Assembly: GCA_964244065.1 (NCBI GenBank)
Contig: CAXTHH010000023.1
Coordinates: forward strand, 1-20,115
Direction: 5' to 3'
Source of the DNA: JASLDZ01 sp964244065
GTDB taxonomy: Bacteria > Pseudomonadota > Alphaproteobacteria > Caulobacterales > Caulobacteraceae
DNA length: 20,115 nucleotides
Below are positions 5,896 through 13,070 of this stretch, in pieces. The notes below the pieces were generated by a model, which was not told the DNA's origin, ran no database searches, and saw nothing but the letters and a program-made list of their open reading frames with translations. How positions within the stretch are numbered: position 1 is the stretch's first letter; every line of letters starts with the position of its first letter. A program made the position numbers and the translations under genes.

Positions 5896-7101
5896 CTAGC
5901 CCTTAGCCAGCGCCGCGAGCCGGCCGGCGTCCACGGCGTTCGCGGCGGCCTTCACCTCGTCCATGCTCGCGCCCTCGCCCTCGGCGCTGACGATCATGCG
6001 GCCGGCCATGACCGCGACCTTGCCGCGCTTGGCCGCGCCGTCCCACTCCTCGCTCACCGTGCGGCCGCCGGCGGTGGAGATGCGCTCGTAGCCGGTGGCC
6101 GTGCGCTTGTCGGCGTTGACGCCCAGGGCGCTGGCCATGCCGGTCAGCGCGCCCATGGCTCCCGCGTCGGCCACGTTCAGCCGGATCGTGGAGGCGCCCT
6201 TCGTGTAGACGGCCTCGGCGTGCGAGGTGCTCATGCCCGCCGCCGCCGACGACTCGGCCGAGACGTCGCCCCGCGCATAGCCCATCATCCCTGCGGGCAG
6301 CAGCGCCTTGAGCGCATCGGGCGAGGCCGCCGCCACAGCCGTTCCCGCCGGCGCGGTCGCGCCGCTCCGGGCGGCCAGCGCCTGCGCCTGCATGGCGTTG
6401 GCGCTCGCCTCCATCTGCTTGGAGGCCGCCGTCAGCGCCGCCAGGTTCACCGTGGCGTCGCCCACCCGCACCGCGCCGGTGTTGGCGCCGAGGACGCCTG
6501 CCGCGCCCATGCCGCCGGTGACCGCGCCCATGACCATGATGGAGCCGACGATCGCCATGATGATCCAGGAGATCACCACGTAGCAGACCACCGTCAGTGC
6601 CGTATAACCGAGCGCCTTGTCAGCGCTGGTCTTCATCAGCTTCGGCAGACCCGTGTAGTAGAGGTAGAGCCCGTAGAGCAGGCCGATGAACACCAGCACG
6701 GCGCCCAGTCCGGGGATCAGGTTGAACACGCCCGCGACCCAGGCCGCGGTCGAGCCGTACACGGCGACCTTCATGGCCTGCACCTGGTTCTTCACCCCGC
6801 CGAAGGTGGGCGCCAGCGCGTCGATGATCAGCCCGATCACGAAGGTCGCCGCCAGGGCCAGCACGTAGCCGACCAGCGTCGCCCCGATGATGAAGGGCAG
6901 CGCGAAGTGCAGGAACAGGGCCGAGGCCAGGATGCTGCATACCGGGCCGATCGCCGCCAGCGGAACCGCGTAGCCGGTGAACAGGCCTTGCACCGTGGCC
7001 GGCTCCACGTCGATCCGGTCCCACTCGGCCTTGGGCTGGAGCAGGATGCCCTTCACGCGCGCGACCAGCGACGCGCGATGGGTGGAATCGGTTATCGACA
7101 T
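5896..7101 (-). CDS. Yip1-type membrane protein with C-terminal soluble domain
   Basis: A 401-residue protein of unknown function. Residues about 12-195 look like the bacterial Yip1 domain: the N-terminal VKGILLQPKAEWDRI motif followed by hydrophobic spans at about 42-65, 70-96, 115-150 and 165-195. A Gly/Ala-rich linker follows (about 195-255). The C-terminal part (about 260-401) is predicted soluble, beginning PDALKALLPAGMMGYARGDV, with alternating strand-like segments and ending SMDEVKAAANAVDAGRLAAL. I recall similar C-terminal domains in uncharacterised proteobacterial proteins but know no function for them. The gene is alone: convergent with mlaF across a repeat element and divergent from radA over 120 bases. 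The ATG at 7101 opens directly into the family N-terminus. Family assignment of the N-terminal half is fairly safe; function is open. Confidence 0.85.
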   Translation of the reverse strand: MSITDSTHRASLVARVKGILLQPKAEWDRIDVEPATVQGLFTGYAVPLAAIGPVCSILASALFLHFALPFIIGATLVGYVLALAATFVIGLIIDALAPTFGGVKNQVQAMKVAVYGSTAAWVAGVFNLIPGLGAVLVFIGLLYGLYLYYTGLPKLMKTSADKALGYTALTVVCYVVISWIIMAIVGSIMVMGAVTGGMGAAGVLGANTGAVRVGDATVNLAALTAASKQMEASANAMQAQALAARSGATAPAGTAVAAASPDALKALLPAGMMGYARGDVSAESSAAAGMSTSHAEAVYTKGASTIRLNVADAGAMGALTGMASALGVNADKRTATGYERISTAGGRTVSEEWDGAAKRGKVAVMAGRMIVSAEGEGASMDEVKAAANAVDAGRLAALAKG

Positions 7102-7221
7102 GCGGGCCCCCTTCGGCTCTGAACAGCCACGGCTACGCTAGCACGTTAACGGCGAGGGCGCGCCCGCGACTGGACGTCGCCATCGAGTCGGCCGAACCCC
7201 GGCGCGACAGGGAGTTCGCCC

Positions 7222-8589
7222 ATGGCCCGCGAGGGCGCCACCTACGTCTGCCAGGCCTGCGGGGGCGTCCACACCAAGTGGTCGGGCCAGTGCTCCGCCT
7301 GCGGGCAGTGGAACACGCTGGTGGAGGAGATCACAGGGCCGCGCCCGCCCGGCGCCCTCGCCCCCTCGCGCCGCAAGGGGGCCGGCCTCGCCTTCGAGAC
7401 GCTGGACGCCGAGACGCCCACCCCGCCGCGCATCATCACCGGCGTGGAGGAGTTCGACCGGGTGTGCGGCGGCGGCGTGGTGCCGGGCTCGGCCATCCTG
7501 GTCGGCGGCGACCCGGGGGTCGGCAAGTCCACCCTGCTGCTGCAGGTGGCGGCCCAGGCGGCGCTCCGCGGGGCGAGCGTCGCCTACGTCTCGGGCGAGG
7601 AGGCGGTGGAGCAGGTGCGCGCCCGCGCCCAGCGCATGGGGCTCGGCGCCGCCGCCGTGAAACTCGCCGCCGAGACCAACCTGCGCACCATCACCGACGG
7701 GCTGAAGGCCGACCGCTTCGACCTCGTGGTCATCGACTCGATCCAGACCATGTGGAGCGACCAGCACGAGGCGGGCCCGGGCTCCGTCACCCAGGTGCGC
7801 GCCGCGGCGGGCGAGCTCGTGCGCCTGGCCAAGAGCCGCCGGACGGCCGTGGTGCTCGTCGGCCACGTCACCAAGGACGGCCAGATCGCCGGCCCCCGGG
7901 TGGTGGAGCACATGGTCGACGCGGTGCTCAGCTTCGAGGGCGAGCGCGGCTACCCGTTCCGCATCCTGCGCGGGGCCAAGAACCGCTTCGGCGCCACCGA
8001 CGAGATCGGCGTGTTCGAGATGGGCGACAGCGGCCTGCGCGAGGTGAGGAACCCCAGCGCCCTGTTCCTGAACGAGGGCGGGGAGCGCGCGGCGGGCGCC
8101 GCGGTGTTCGCCGGCATCGAGGGCTCCCGCCCCGTGCTGGTGGAGTTCCAGGCGCTGGTGGCGCCCTCGGCCTACGGCACGCCGCGGCGCGCGGTGGTGG
8201 GCTGGGACGGCGGGCGGCTCGCCATGGTGCTGGCGGTGCTGGAGGCGCGGTGCGGCCTGAGCTTCGCGGACCGCGACATCTACCTGAACGTGGCCGGCGG
8301 TCTGCGCGTCACCGAGCCGGCCGCCGACCTGGCCGCCGCCGCCGCCCTGGTCTCCAGCCAGGCCGACGCCGCCCTGCCCCAGACCTGCGTGGTGTTCGGC
8401 GAGATCAGCCTCTCCGGCGAGGTGCGCCCCGTGGGCCGCACCGAGGCGCGCCTGCGCGAGGCGAGGAAGCTCGGCTTCGACCGCGCCCTGGCCCCCGCAG
8501 GCGCGGCCGGCGAGTCCGGCGTGCAGGTCGCCGCCGTCTCGCGCCTGACCGACGCGGCCGACCGCGTGACGAACGGGCTGTGGGATTAG
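7222..8589 (+). CDS. radA: DNA repair protein RadA
   Basis: A 455-residue protein with the full RadA (Sms) architecture. An N-terminal C4 zinc finger (C10, C13, C24, C27 in YVCQACGGVHTKWSGQCSAC) leads to a RecA-like ATPase with Walker A GGDPGVGKST (95-104), Walker B FDLVVIDSIQTM (about 168-178) and the RadA-specific KNRFG motif at 253-257. A Lon-protease-like C-terminal domain follows (GEISLSGEVRPVGRTEARLR). RadA drives branch migration of recombination intermediates and helps process stalled forks. The ATG at 7222 has a good ribosome-binding site (AGGGAG, 7208-7213). It is transcribed away from the Yip1-type gene. A palindromic repeat separates it from cvpA, so coupling to the downstream genes is uncertain. 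Confidence 0.97.
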   Translation: MAREGATYVCQACGGVHTKWSGQCSACGQWNTLVEEITGPRPPGALAPSRRKGAGLAFETLDAETPTPPRIITGVEEFDRVCGGGVVPGSAILVGGDPGVGKSTLLLQVAAQAALRGASVAYVSGEEAVEQVRARAQRMGLGAAAVKLAAETNLRTITDGLKADRFDLVVIDSIQTMWSDQHEAGPGSVTQVRAAAGELVRLAKSRRTAVVLVGHVTKDGQIAGPRVVEHMVDAVLSFEGERGYPFRILRGAKNRFGATDEIGVFEMGDSGLREVRNPSALFLNEGGERAAGAAVFAGIEGSRPVLVEFQALVAPSAYGTPRRAVVGWDGGRLAMVLAVLEARCGLSFADRDIYLNVAGGLRVTEPAADLAAAAALVSSQADAALPQTCVVFGEISLSGEVRPVGRTEARLREARKLGFDRALAPAGAAGESGVQVAAVSRLTDAADRVTNGLWD

Positions 8590-8609
8590 CCGTCGCCAAC
8601 TCTCCTTCC

Positions 8610-8713
8610 CGTCGCCCTCGGACTCGATCCGAGGGCCGGGCGCCGATCGTGCGCCGACATCGACCAGTCGCCTGAGGACGGCTCGGCCTTCGGATCAAGT
8701 CCGAGGGCGACGA
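8610..8713 (+). repeat. 104-bp double-palindrome element, family B, copy 2
   Basis: The element aligns base for base with the reverse complement of 5773-5876 and with 14733-14835. Its palindromes are CCTCGGA-CTCGA-TCCGAGG (left) and a right arm CTTCGGA-TCAAG-TCCGAGG. Relative to the other copies, the innermost stem pair is changed G-C to A-T in both hairpins, so base pairing is kept. The shared interior reads GCGCCGATCGTGCGCCGAC, with GCTCGGCC near the right end. It starts 20 bases after the radA stop and ends 76 bases before cvpA. Confidence 0.9.
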
Positions 8714-8745
8714 AGGCGGGTAGGGTGAGCGGAGCGTCGCGAGTC

Positions 8746-8753
8746 CCTATATC
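8746..8753 (+). promoter_or_regulatory. Candidate -10 box for cvpA-purF (CCTATATC)
   Basis: CCTATATC differs from the Caulobacter-type -10 consensus GCTANAWC only in its first base and is one of the few AT-rich spots in the radA-cvpA gap. No convincing -35 is visible upstream. A GAGTC methylation-type site (GANTC) abuts it at 8741-8745. The 5' leader would be about 30 bases, with a GGGAG ribosome-binding site at 8780-8784. Confidence 0.3.
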
Positions 8754-8789
8754 CTCGCGCCGGGCCTCCGCAGCCGCTAGGGAGCGCGC

Positions 8790-9440
8790 GTGACCGTCTT
8801 CGACATCGCCTTCCTGCTGATCGTGCTGGTTTCGGCCCTCGTCGGCTACGCCCGGGGCGCGATCAAGGAGCTGGTGACGCTGTTCGCCTTCCTCTTGGCC
8901 GCGCTGGCGGCGGTGTACGCCCTGCCCGTTTCCGGCAAGCTGTTCCGCGGCTTCGTGCACCCGGCCTGGGCCGGCAACGCCACCGCCGTGCTGGTGGTGT
9001 TCGTGCTCGTCTACGTGCTGCTGCGCGTGATCGGCGGCCTGCTCACCCGCCATGTGCACAGTTCGGCGCTGGGCGGCGTGGACCGGGCCGGGGGCGCGGC
9101 GTTCGGGGTCGGGCGCGCGCTCGTGCTCGTGGGCGCCTTCTTCCTGGTGTTCAGCGCGGTCACGCCCGCCGAGCTCTCGCCCAAGTGGATCTCCTCCGGC
9201 TTCACCTGGCCGGTGGCCCGCGCCTCCGGCCGCGCCCTGACCGTGTTCGCCCCCGGCGGCATGAAGCTGGCCGACGGCCTCACCCGCGTCATGGGGGATG
9301 GCGTGAAGAAGGGCTTCAACGAGACGGACGACAGCGGCATCGAGCTCGGCGGCTCCGAGCCGGAGAACGCCACCGACGAGACGCCTACCGCCGCCCGGAA
9401 CACCACCCGCACCACGCGCCCGGAGCGCCGCAGCCGATGA
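8790..9440 (+). CDS. cvpA: CvpA family membrane protein
   Basis: A 216-residue protein whose first ~160 residues match the CvpA (colicin V production) family. The N-terminal FDIAFLLIVLVSALVGYARG with AIKELVTLFAFLLAALAA is characteristic, and four membrane spans are visible at about 3-21, 27-48, 63-86 and 104-125. A hydrophilic Thr/Asn/Arg-rich tail follows (about 165-216). CvpA proteins are linked to envelope homeostasis and, historically, colicin V export; their biochemical role is unresolved. Placement directly before purF is a classic arrangement across proteobacteria. The GTG at 8790 follows a GGGAG ribosome-binding site by 5 bases. Its stop overlaps the purF start as ATGA (9437-9440), implying translational coupling. 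Confidence 0.92.
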   Translation: MTVFDIAFLLIVLVSALVGYARGAIKELVTLFAFLLAALAAVYALPVSGKLFRGFVHPAWAGNATAVLVVFVLVYVLLRVIGGLLTRHVHSSALGGVDRAGGAAFGVGRALVLVGAFFLVFSAVTPAELSPKWISSGFTWPVARASGRALTVFAPGGMKLADGLTRVMGDGVKKGFNETDDSGIELGGSEPENATDETPTAARNTTRTTRPERRSR

Positions 9441-10918
9441 CCTCCGACCGCGCCAGCTACCCTCTCCGCGACCCCGACGACGACCGGCTGCGGCTGGAGT
9501 GCGGCGTGTTCGGCGTGTGGAACGTGGACGACGCCTCGGCCCTGGTCGCGCTCGGCCTCCACGCGCTGCAGCACCGGGGGCAGGAGGCGTGCGGCATGGC
9601 CGCCTTCGACGGCCAGCGCTTCGCCACCGAGCGGCACCTGGGCCACGTGGGCGAGGCGTTCGGCCAGAGCGACCTCGTCAAGCGCCTGCCCGGCTACGCC
9701 GCCATCGGCCACACGCGCTACGCCACCGCCGGCGGCCACGCGATCCGCAACGTCCAGCCCATGTTCGCCGACCTGGAGGCCGGCGGCATCGCCATCGGCC
9801 ACAACGGCAACCTGACCAATTTCCTCACCCTGCGCCGCCAGCTCGTGGCCGAGGGCTCGATCTTCCAGTCCACCAGCGACAGCGAGGTGATCCTCCACCT
9901 GATCGCCCGCAGCCGGAAGGCTCGGGTGGTGGACCGCTTCATCGACGCCCTGCGCGACATCGAGGGCGGCTATGCGCTGGTGGCGCTGACCAACACCAAG
10001 CTGATCGGCGCCCGCGACCCGCTCGGCATCCGCCCGCTGGTGCTCGGGGAACTGGCGGGCAAGTCGGTGCTCGCCAGCGAGACCTGCGCCCTCGACATGG
10101 TGGGCGCCGCCTTCGTGCGCGACGTCGAGCCCGGCGAGGTCGTGGTCATCAGCGACACCGGCGTGGAGAGCCTGCGCCCCTTCCCCGACGCGCGCGCGCG
10201 TCCGTGCCTGTTCGAGTACGTCTACTTCTCCCGCCCGGACTCGGTGGTGAACGGCCGCTCGGTCTACGACGTGCGCAAGCGCATGGGCGCGCGCCTGGCC
10301 GAGGAGACCGGCGTCGACGCGGACGTGGTGGTGCCCGTGCCCGACAGCGGCGTGCCCGCGGCCCTCGGCTACAGCCAGGGCTCGGGTCTGCCCTACGAGC
10401 TCGGCATCATCCGCGGCCACTACGTCGGCCGCACCTTCATCCAGCCCACGCAGGGCGTGCGCGAGCTGGGCGTGCGCATGAAGCACAGCCCCAATCGCGC
10501 GGTCCTGGAGGGCAAGCGCGTGGTGCTGATCGACGACTCGATCGTGCGCGGCACCACCAGCGTGAAGATCGTGCGCATGGTGCGCGAGGCGGGCGCCAAG
10601 GAGGTGCACCTGCGCAGCGCCTCCCCGCCCCTGAAGTGGCCGGACTTCTACGGCATCGACATGCCCGACCGCGAGCACCTGATCGCCGCACAGAAGTCGC
10701 TGGCCGAGATGCGCGCCATGCTGGAGGTCGACAGCCTCGGCTTCCTCTCGGTGGAGGGCCTCTACTGGGCCATGGGCGCCGGCCCCCGCGACCCCGTCCG
10801 CCCCCAGTTCACCGACCACTACTTCACCGGCGACTACCCCACCCGCCTGGTCGACCGCGAGATCGCCGAGGGGCGCAACGAGCCCCAGGAACGGCAGCTG
10901 AGCTTTCTGGTGGCGTGA
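9437..10918 (+). CDS. purF: Amidophosphoribosyltransferase
   Basis: A 493-residue enzyme for the first committed step of purine synthesis: PRPP plus glutamine to 5-phosphoribosylamine. Residues 1-21 form a propeptide before the catalytic nucleophile C22 in LECGVFGVWN, which must be exposed by cleavage. The Ntn-type glutaminase domain (HALQHRGQEACGMAAFDG, GHTRYATAG, IGHNGNL) is followed by the PRTase domain with the PRPP loop VVLIDDSIVRGTT at 362-374. Although it has a propeptide like the Bacillus-type enzyme, positions where that type carries iron-sulfur cysteines read PDFYGID and FTDHYFTGDYP here, so no cluster is expected. The ATG start overlaps the cvpA stop by 4 bases, and the length is normal. 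Confidence 0.97.
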   Translation: MTSDRASYPLRDPDDDRLRLECGVFGVWNVDDASALVALGLHALQHRGQEACGMAAFDGQRFATERHLGHVGEAFGQSDLVKRLPGYAAIGHTRYATAGGHAIRNVQPMFADLEAGGIAIGHNGNLTNFLTLRRQLVAEGSIFQSTSDSEVILHLIARSRKARVVDRFIDALRDIEGGYALVALTNTKLIGARDPLGIRPLVLGELAGKSVLASETCALDMVGAAFVRDVEPGEVVVISDTGVESLRPFPDARARPCLFEYVYFSRPDSVVNGRSVYDVRKRMGARLAEETGVDADVVVPVPDSGVPAALGYSQGSGLPYELGIIRGHYVGRTFIQPTQGVRELGVRMKHSPNRAVLEGKRVVLIDDSIVRGTTSVKIVRMVREAGAKEVHLRSASPPLKWPDFYGIDMPDREHLIAAQKSLAEMRAMLEVDSLGFLSVEGLYWAMGAGPRDPVRPQFTDHYFTGDYPTRLVDREIAEGRNEPQERQLSFLVA

Positions 10919-10927
10919 GCGGGAGGC

Positions 10928-10945
10928 GGCGCGCGCCCGTGCGCC
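10928..10945 (+). terminator. Possible weak terminator hairpin after purF
   Basis: GGCGCGC (10928-10934) can pair with GTGCGCC (10939-10945) around GCCC, including one G-U pair, starting 9 bases after the purF stop. There is no clean U-tract, so its strength as an intrinsic terminator is doubtful. Confidence 0.3.
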
Positions 10946-10959
10946 TAACGGGCTCTTAA
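10945..10959. promoter_or_regulatory. CtrA-like box upstream of motB (CTAA-N7-TTAA)
   Basis: CTAA (10945-10948), seven bases, then TTAA (10956-10959) matches the CtrA consensus TTAA-N7-TTAA with one mismatch. It is 45 bases before the motB ATG, in a region otherwise above 65 percent GC, where two correctly spaced TAA half-sites are unlikely by chance. CtrA controls flagellar and motility genes in many alphaproteobacteria, so the location makes sense. Binding is inferred only from sequence. Confidence 0.5.
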
Positions 10960-11004
10960 GCTCCGGCCCCCTATGCCTTCCGGGAGCTTACCCGCGGTGT
11001 TCCC

Positions 11005-11895
11005 ATGGCCTACGGCGGCGACGCGCCGATCCTCATCAAGAAGGTGAAGAAGGTGACCGCCGGCGGTCACCACGGGGGCGCGTGGAAGGTGGCGTACGCC
11101 GACTTCGTCACCGCCATGATGGCCTTCTTCCTGCTCATGTGGCTCATCAACACGACCAGCCCCGAGCAGAAGAAGGGGATCGCCGACTACTTCGCCCCGG
11201 CCAGCGTGGCGGCCACGTCCTCCGGCTCCGGCGGGATCCTGGGCGGCACCGCGCTCGGGCAGGATGGGGCCAAGGGCGACGGCTCGGCCGCCGTCGTCCA
11301 GCAGCTGGCGCCCGAGGCCCCGCCCGAGAGCACGCCGGGCAAGAGCTCGCAGACGACCGGCGCCGACGCCCAGGCTCTCGCGCAGGCCAAGCGCGAGGCC
11401 GACGATTTCCAGAGCGCGGCGGAGAGCCTGCGCCAGGCCATGCAGTCGCTGCCCGAGCTGGCCGAGCTCTCCAAGCAGGTGCTGGTCGACCAGACGCCCG
11501 AGGGCCTGCGCATCCAGCTGATCGACCAGGAGGGCCGCTCCATGTTCGACGCGGGCTCGGCCCGGCCGAACGACAGGGCGCGGCTGCTGCTGCGGGCGGT
11601 GACCAAGGTGATCAACCGGCTGCACAATCGGATCACCGTCGGCGGCCACACCAGCGCCACCCAGGCCGGCGTGCGCGGGGCCGGCGACGACTGGGCGCTC
11701 TCCGCGGCCCGGGCCAACGTCACGCGCGAGCTCTTGCAGGGCGACGGCGTGGATCCGGACCGGATCTACCAGGTGTCGGGCAAGGCCAACTCCGACCCGC
11801 TGTTCCCCGACGACCCGACGCTCGCCGGCAACCGGCGCATCGCCATCGTGCTCCTGCGCGAGAAGCCGGTGCTGCCGCCCGACGCGGCGCCCTAG
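11005..11895 (+). CDS. motB: Flagellar motor stator protein MotB
   Basis: A 296-residue protein with MotB architecture. A short basic cytoplasmic start (IKKVKKVTAGGHHGGAWKVA) precedes one membrane span (about 31-49, YADFVTAMMAFFLLMWLINT) containing D33, the expected proton-binding aspartate. The plug region (SPEQKKGIADYF) and a linker rich in Ala, Ser and Gly (about 65-130) follow. The OmpA-like peptidoglycan-binding domain occupies about 165-285 (LRIQLIDQEGRSMFD, VGGHTSA, ALSAARANVTRELLQGDGVD, NRRIAIVLL). With MotA it forms the stator that converts ion flow to torque. motA is not adjacent, as in Caulobacter where the two genes are unlinked. The ATG at 11005 lacks a close Shine-Dalgarno sequence; GGGAG lies about 20 bases upstream. 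A CtrA-like box upstream suggests cell-cycle control. Confidence 0.95.
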   Translation: MAYGGDAPILIKKVKKVTAGGHHGGAWKVAYADFVTAMMAFFLLMWLINTTSPEQKKGIADYFAPASVAATSSGSGGILGGTALGQDGAKGDGSAAVVQQLAPEAPPESTPGKSSQTTGADAQALAQAKREADDFQSAAESLRQAMQSLPELAELSKQVLVDQTPEGLRIQLIDQEGRSMFDAGSARPNDRARLLLRAVTKVINRLHNRITVGGHTSATQAGVRGAGDDWALSAARANVTRELLQGDGVDPDRIYQVSGKANSDPLFPDDPTLAGNRRIAIVLLREKPVLPPDAAP

Positions 11896-12014
11896 GCGGA
11901 GCGCAGCCGGTGAGCGGCCATGCGCGTCCCGGACCACGCCCTGGCGCGCGCGCCCTCGTCACGACCGCGGCGACGGCCTATCCTCGCGATCGCCTCCCGA
12001 GCGCCGGACCCGAC

Positions 12015-12779
12015 TTGTCGCATCACTTCGCCACCCGCCAGCTGCGCTTCTACCTGACGGCGCCCACGCCCTGCCCCTACCTGCCCGGGCGCGACGAGCG
12101 GAAGGTGTTCGCCCACCTGCCCCTGAGCGAGGGGCCGGCGATCAACGACGCCTTGAGCCAGGTGGGCTTCCGCCGCAGCCAGGGCATCGCCTACCGCCCC
12201 GCCTGCGAGGCGTGCGACGCTTGCCGCTCCGTGCGGGTGCCGGTGAGGGAGTACGACTTCTCGCGCTCGGAACGCCGCATCCTGCAGCGCAACAGCGACC
12301 TGCGCCGGCATCTGGTGGAGGCGGAGGCGACCCTGGAGCAGTTCGAGCTCCTGCGCCGCTATCTCTCGGCCCGGCACGCCGCGGGCGGCATGGCCGAGAT
12401 GAACTGGCCCGACTACGTGGCCATGGTCGAGGACACGGCGGTCCGCACCCACATCATCGAGTACCGCACCGAGCCGCGGGACCGCGGGCCGGGGGACTTG
12501 GTGGCCTGCGTGCTGGTGGACGCGCTCGTGGACGGGCTGTCGCTGGTCTACAGCTTCTACGACCCGGCGCTGGCCCGGCGCAGCCTCGGGTCCTTCGTGA
12601 TCCTGGACCACGCGTTGCAGGCGGCCGACGCCGGCATCCCCTTCGTCTACCTGGGCTACTGGGTGCGGGGCAGCGTGAAGATGGACTACAAGGCCCGCTT
12701 CCATCCGCTGGAGGTTCTGGTGGGGCCGGGCTGGCGCCTGCTGGGCGCCCGCGAGCGGATCGGCGACGCCAAGGCGTAG
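12015..12779 (+). CDS. bpt: Aspartate/glutamate leucyltransferase (aminoacyl-tRNA-protein transferase)
   Basis: A 254-residue enzyme that transfers leucine from Leu-tRNA to proteins with N-terminal Asp or Glu, tagging them for ClpS-ClpAP degradation (bacterial N-end rule). The N-terminus RQLRFYLTAPTPCPYLPGR and the cysteine cluster C64, C67, C70 (RPACEACDACRSVRVPV) are family hallmarks. SLVYSFYDP, SLGSFVILDHALQ and YLGYWVRGSVKMDYKARFHP follow in the transferase domain. The start is uncertain. TTG 12015 gives the family N-terminus with a two-codon lead-in; GTG 11910 is in frame and would add 35 residues, but those are Pro/Arg-rich and unlike the family. The gap to motB is then 119 bases. No close partner gene is present. 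Confidence 0.9.
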   Translation: MSHHFATRQLRFYLTAPTPCPYLPGRDERKVFAHLPLSEGPAINDALSQVGFRRSQGIAYRPACEACDACRSVRVPVREYDFSRSERRILQRNSDLRRHLVEAEATLEQFELLRRYLSARHAAGGMAEMNWPDYVAMVEDTAVRTHIIEYRTEPRDRGPGDLVACVLVDALVDGLSLVYSFYDPALARRSLGSFVILDHALQAADAGIPFVYLGYWVRGSVKMDYKARFHPLEVLVGPGWRLLGARERIGDAKA

Positions 12780-12836
12780 AGCGGCTTTTAACTCTGATCA
12801 CGCAAACTGTTCGCGCTCAGACCCGGAGAGAGCCGC

Positions 12837-13004
12837 ATGCCAACCCTGATCGACCGCTTCCTCGAAGACGAATCAGGCGCCACCGCCATCGAGTACGGCC
12901 TGATCGCGGCCCTGATCGCCGTGGTGATCATCACGGCCGTCACCTCGGTGGGCACCGGCCTCACCGCCCAGTTCACCAAGATTTCGAACGCGACCAAGAA
13001 GTAG
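12837..13004 (+). CDS. Flp/Fap-type type IVb pilin
   Basis: A small gene of 55 residues: MPTLIDRFLEDESGATAIEY, then GLIAALIAVVIITAVTSVGT and GLTAQFTKISNATKK. It is a class IVb prepilin: a short charged leader ending at G14, cleavage expected between G14 and A15 by a prepilin peptidase (TadV/CpaA type), the essential glutamate at mature position 5 (E19), the tyrosine after it, and a single hydrophobic helix (about 17-40). Such pilins polymerise into adhesive Flp pili assembled by the Tad/Cpa machinery. No tad/cpa gene is in the window, so it is an orphan pilin. The ATG has a clear ribosome-binding site (GGAGAG, 12825-12830). The next gene, tig, is convergent, so the pilin forms a one-gene unit or follows bpt. 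Confidence 0.93.
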   Translation: MPTLIDRFLEDESGATAIEYGLIAALIAVVIITAVTSVGTGLTAQFTKISNATKK

Positions 13005-13040
13005 CCGCCGTCGTCTCACGGTCCGGGCCGCCGGGACAAC

Positions 13041-13055
13041 GCCGGACACCCCGGC
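13041..13055. terminator. Short hairpin between convergent pilin and tig genes
   Basis: GCCGG-ACACC-CCGGC forms a 5-bp stem in the 66-base gap between the pilin stop and the tig stop; CGCCGGG...CCCGGCG (13029-13055 region) offers an alternative stem. Neither has a U-tract, so a terminator role in either direction is only a possibility. Confidence 0.22.
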
Positions 13056-13070
13056 GCACCCCAGGCCGGT

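Noticed and set aside
7092..7100. TTATCGACA, one mismatch from a DnaA box, at the start of the Yip1-type gene
   Set aside because: A single site inside coding sequence, with no cluster and no AT-rich unwinding region, so no origin is supported.
7146..7149. GTTAAC as a possible CtrA site in the Yip1-radA gap
   Set aside because: No second half-site at the required 7-base spacing on either side.
7278..8675. A 465-residue Arg/Gly-rich frame overlapping radA in another frame
   Set aside because: A shadow of radA, which has all expected motifs in its own frame.
9011..10819. A 602-residue antisense open frame under cvpA-purF
   Set aside because: The composition (Val/Ala/His/Gly/Arg) is typical of antisense frames in GC-rich genes; there is no ribosome-binding site or motif.
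11910..12014. GTG 11910 as the bpt start
   Set aside because: The extra 35 residues are Pro/Arg/Gly-rich and precede the point where family similarity begins; TTG 12015 fits better, though it is not proven.
12788..12798. TTAAC upstream of the Flp pilin as a CtrA site
   Set aside because: Only one half-site; the base group 7 positions on is CACG, not TTAA.
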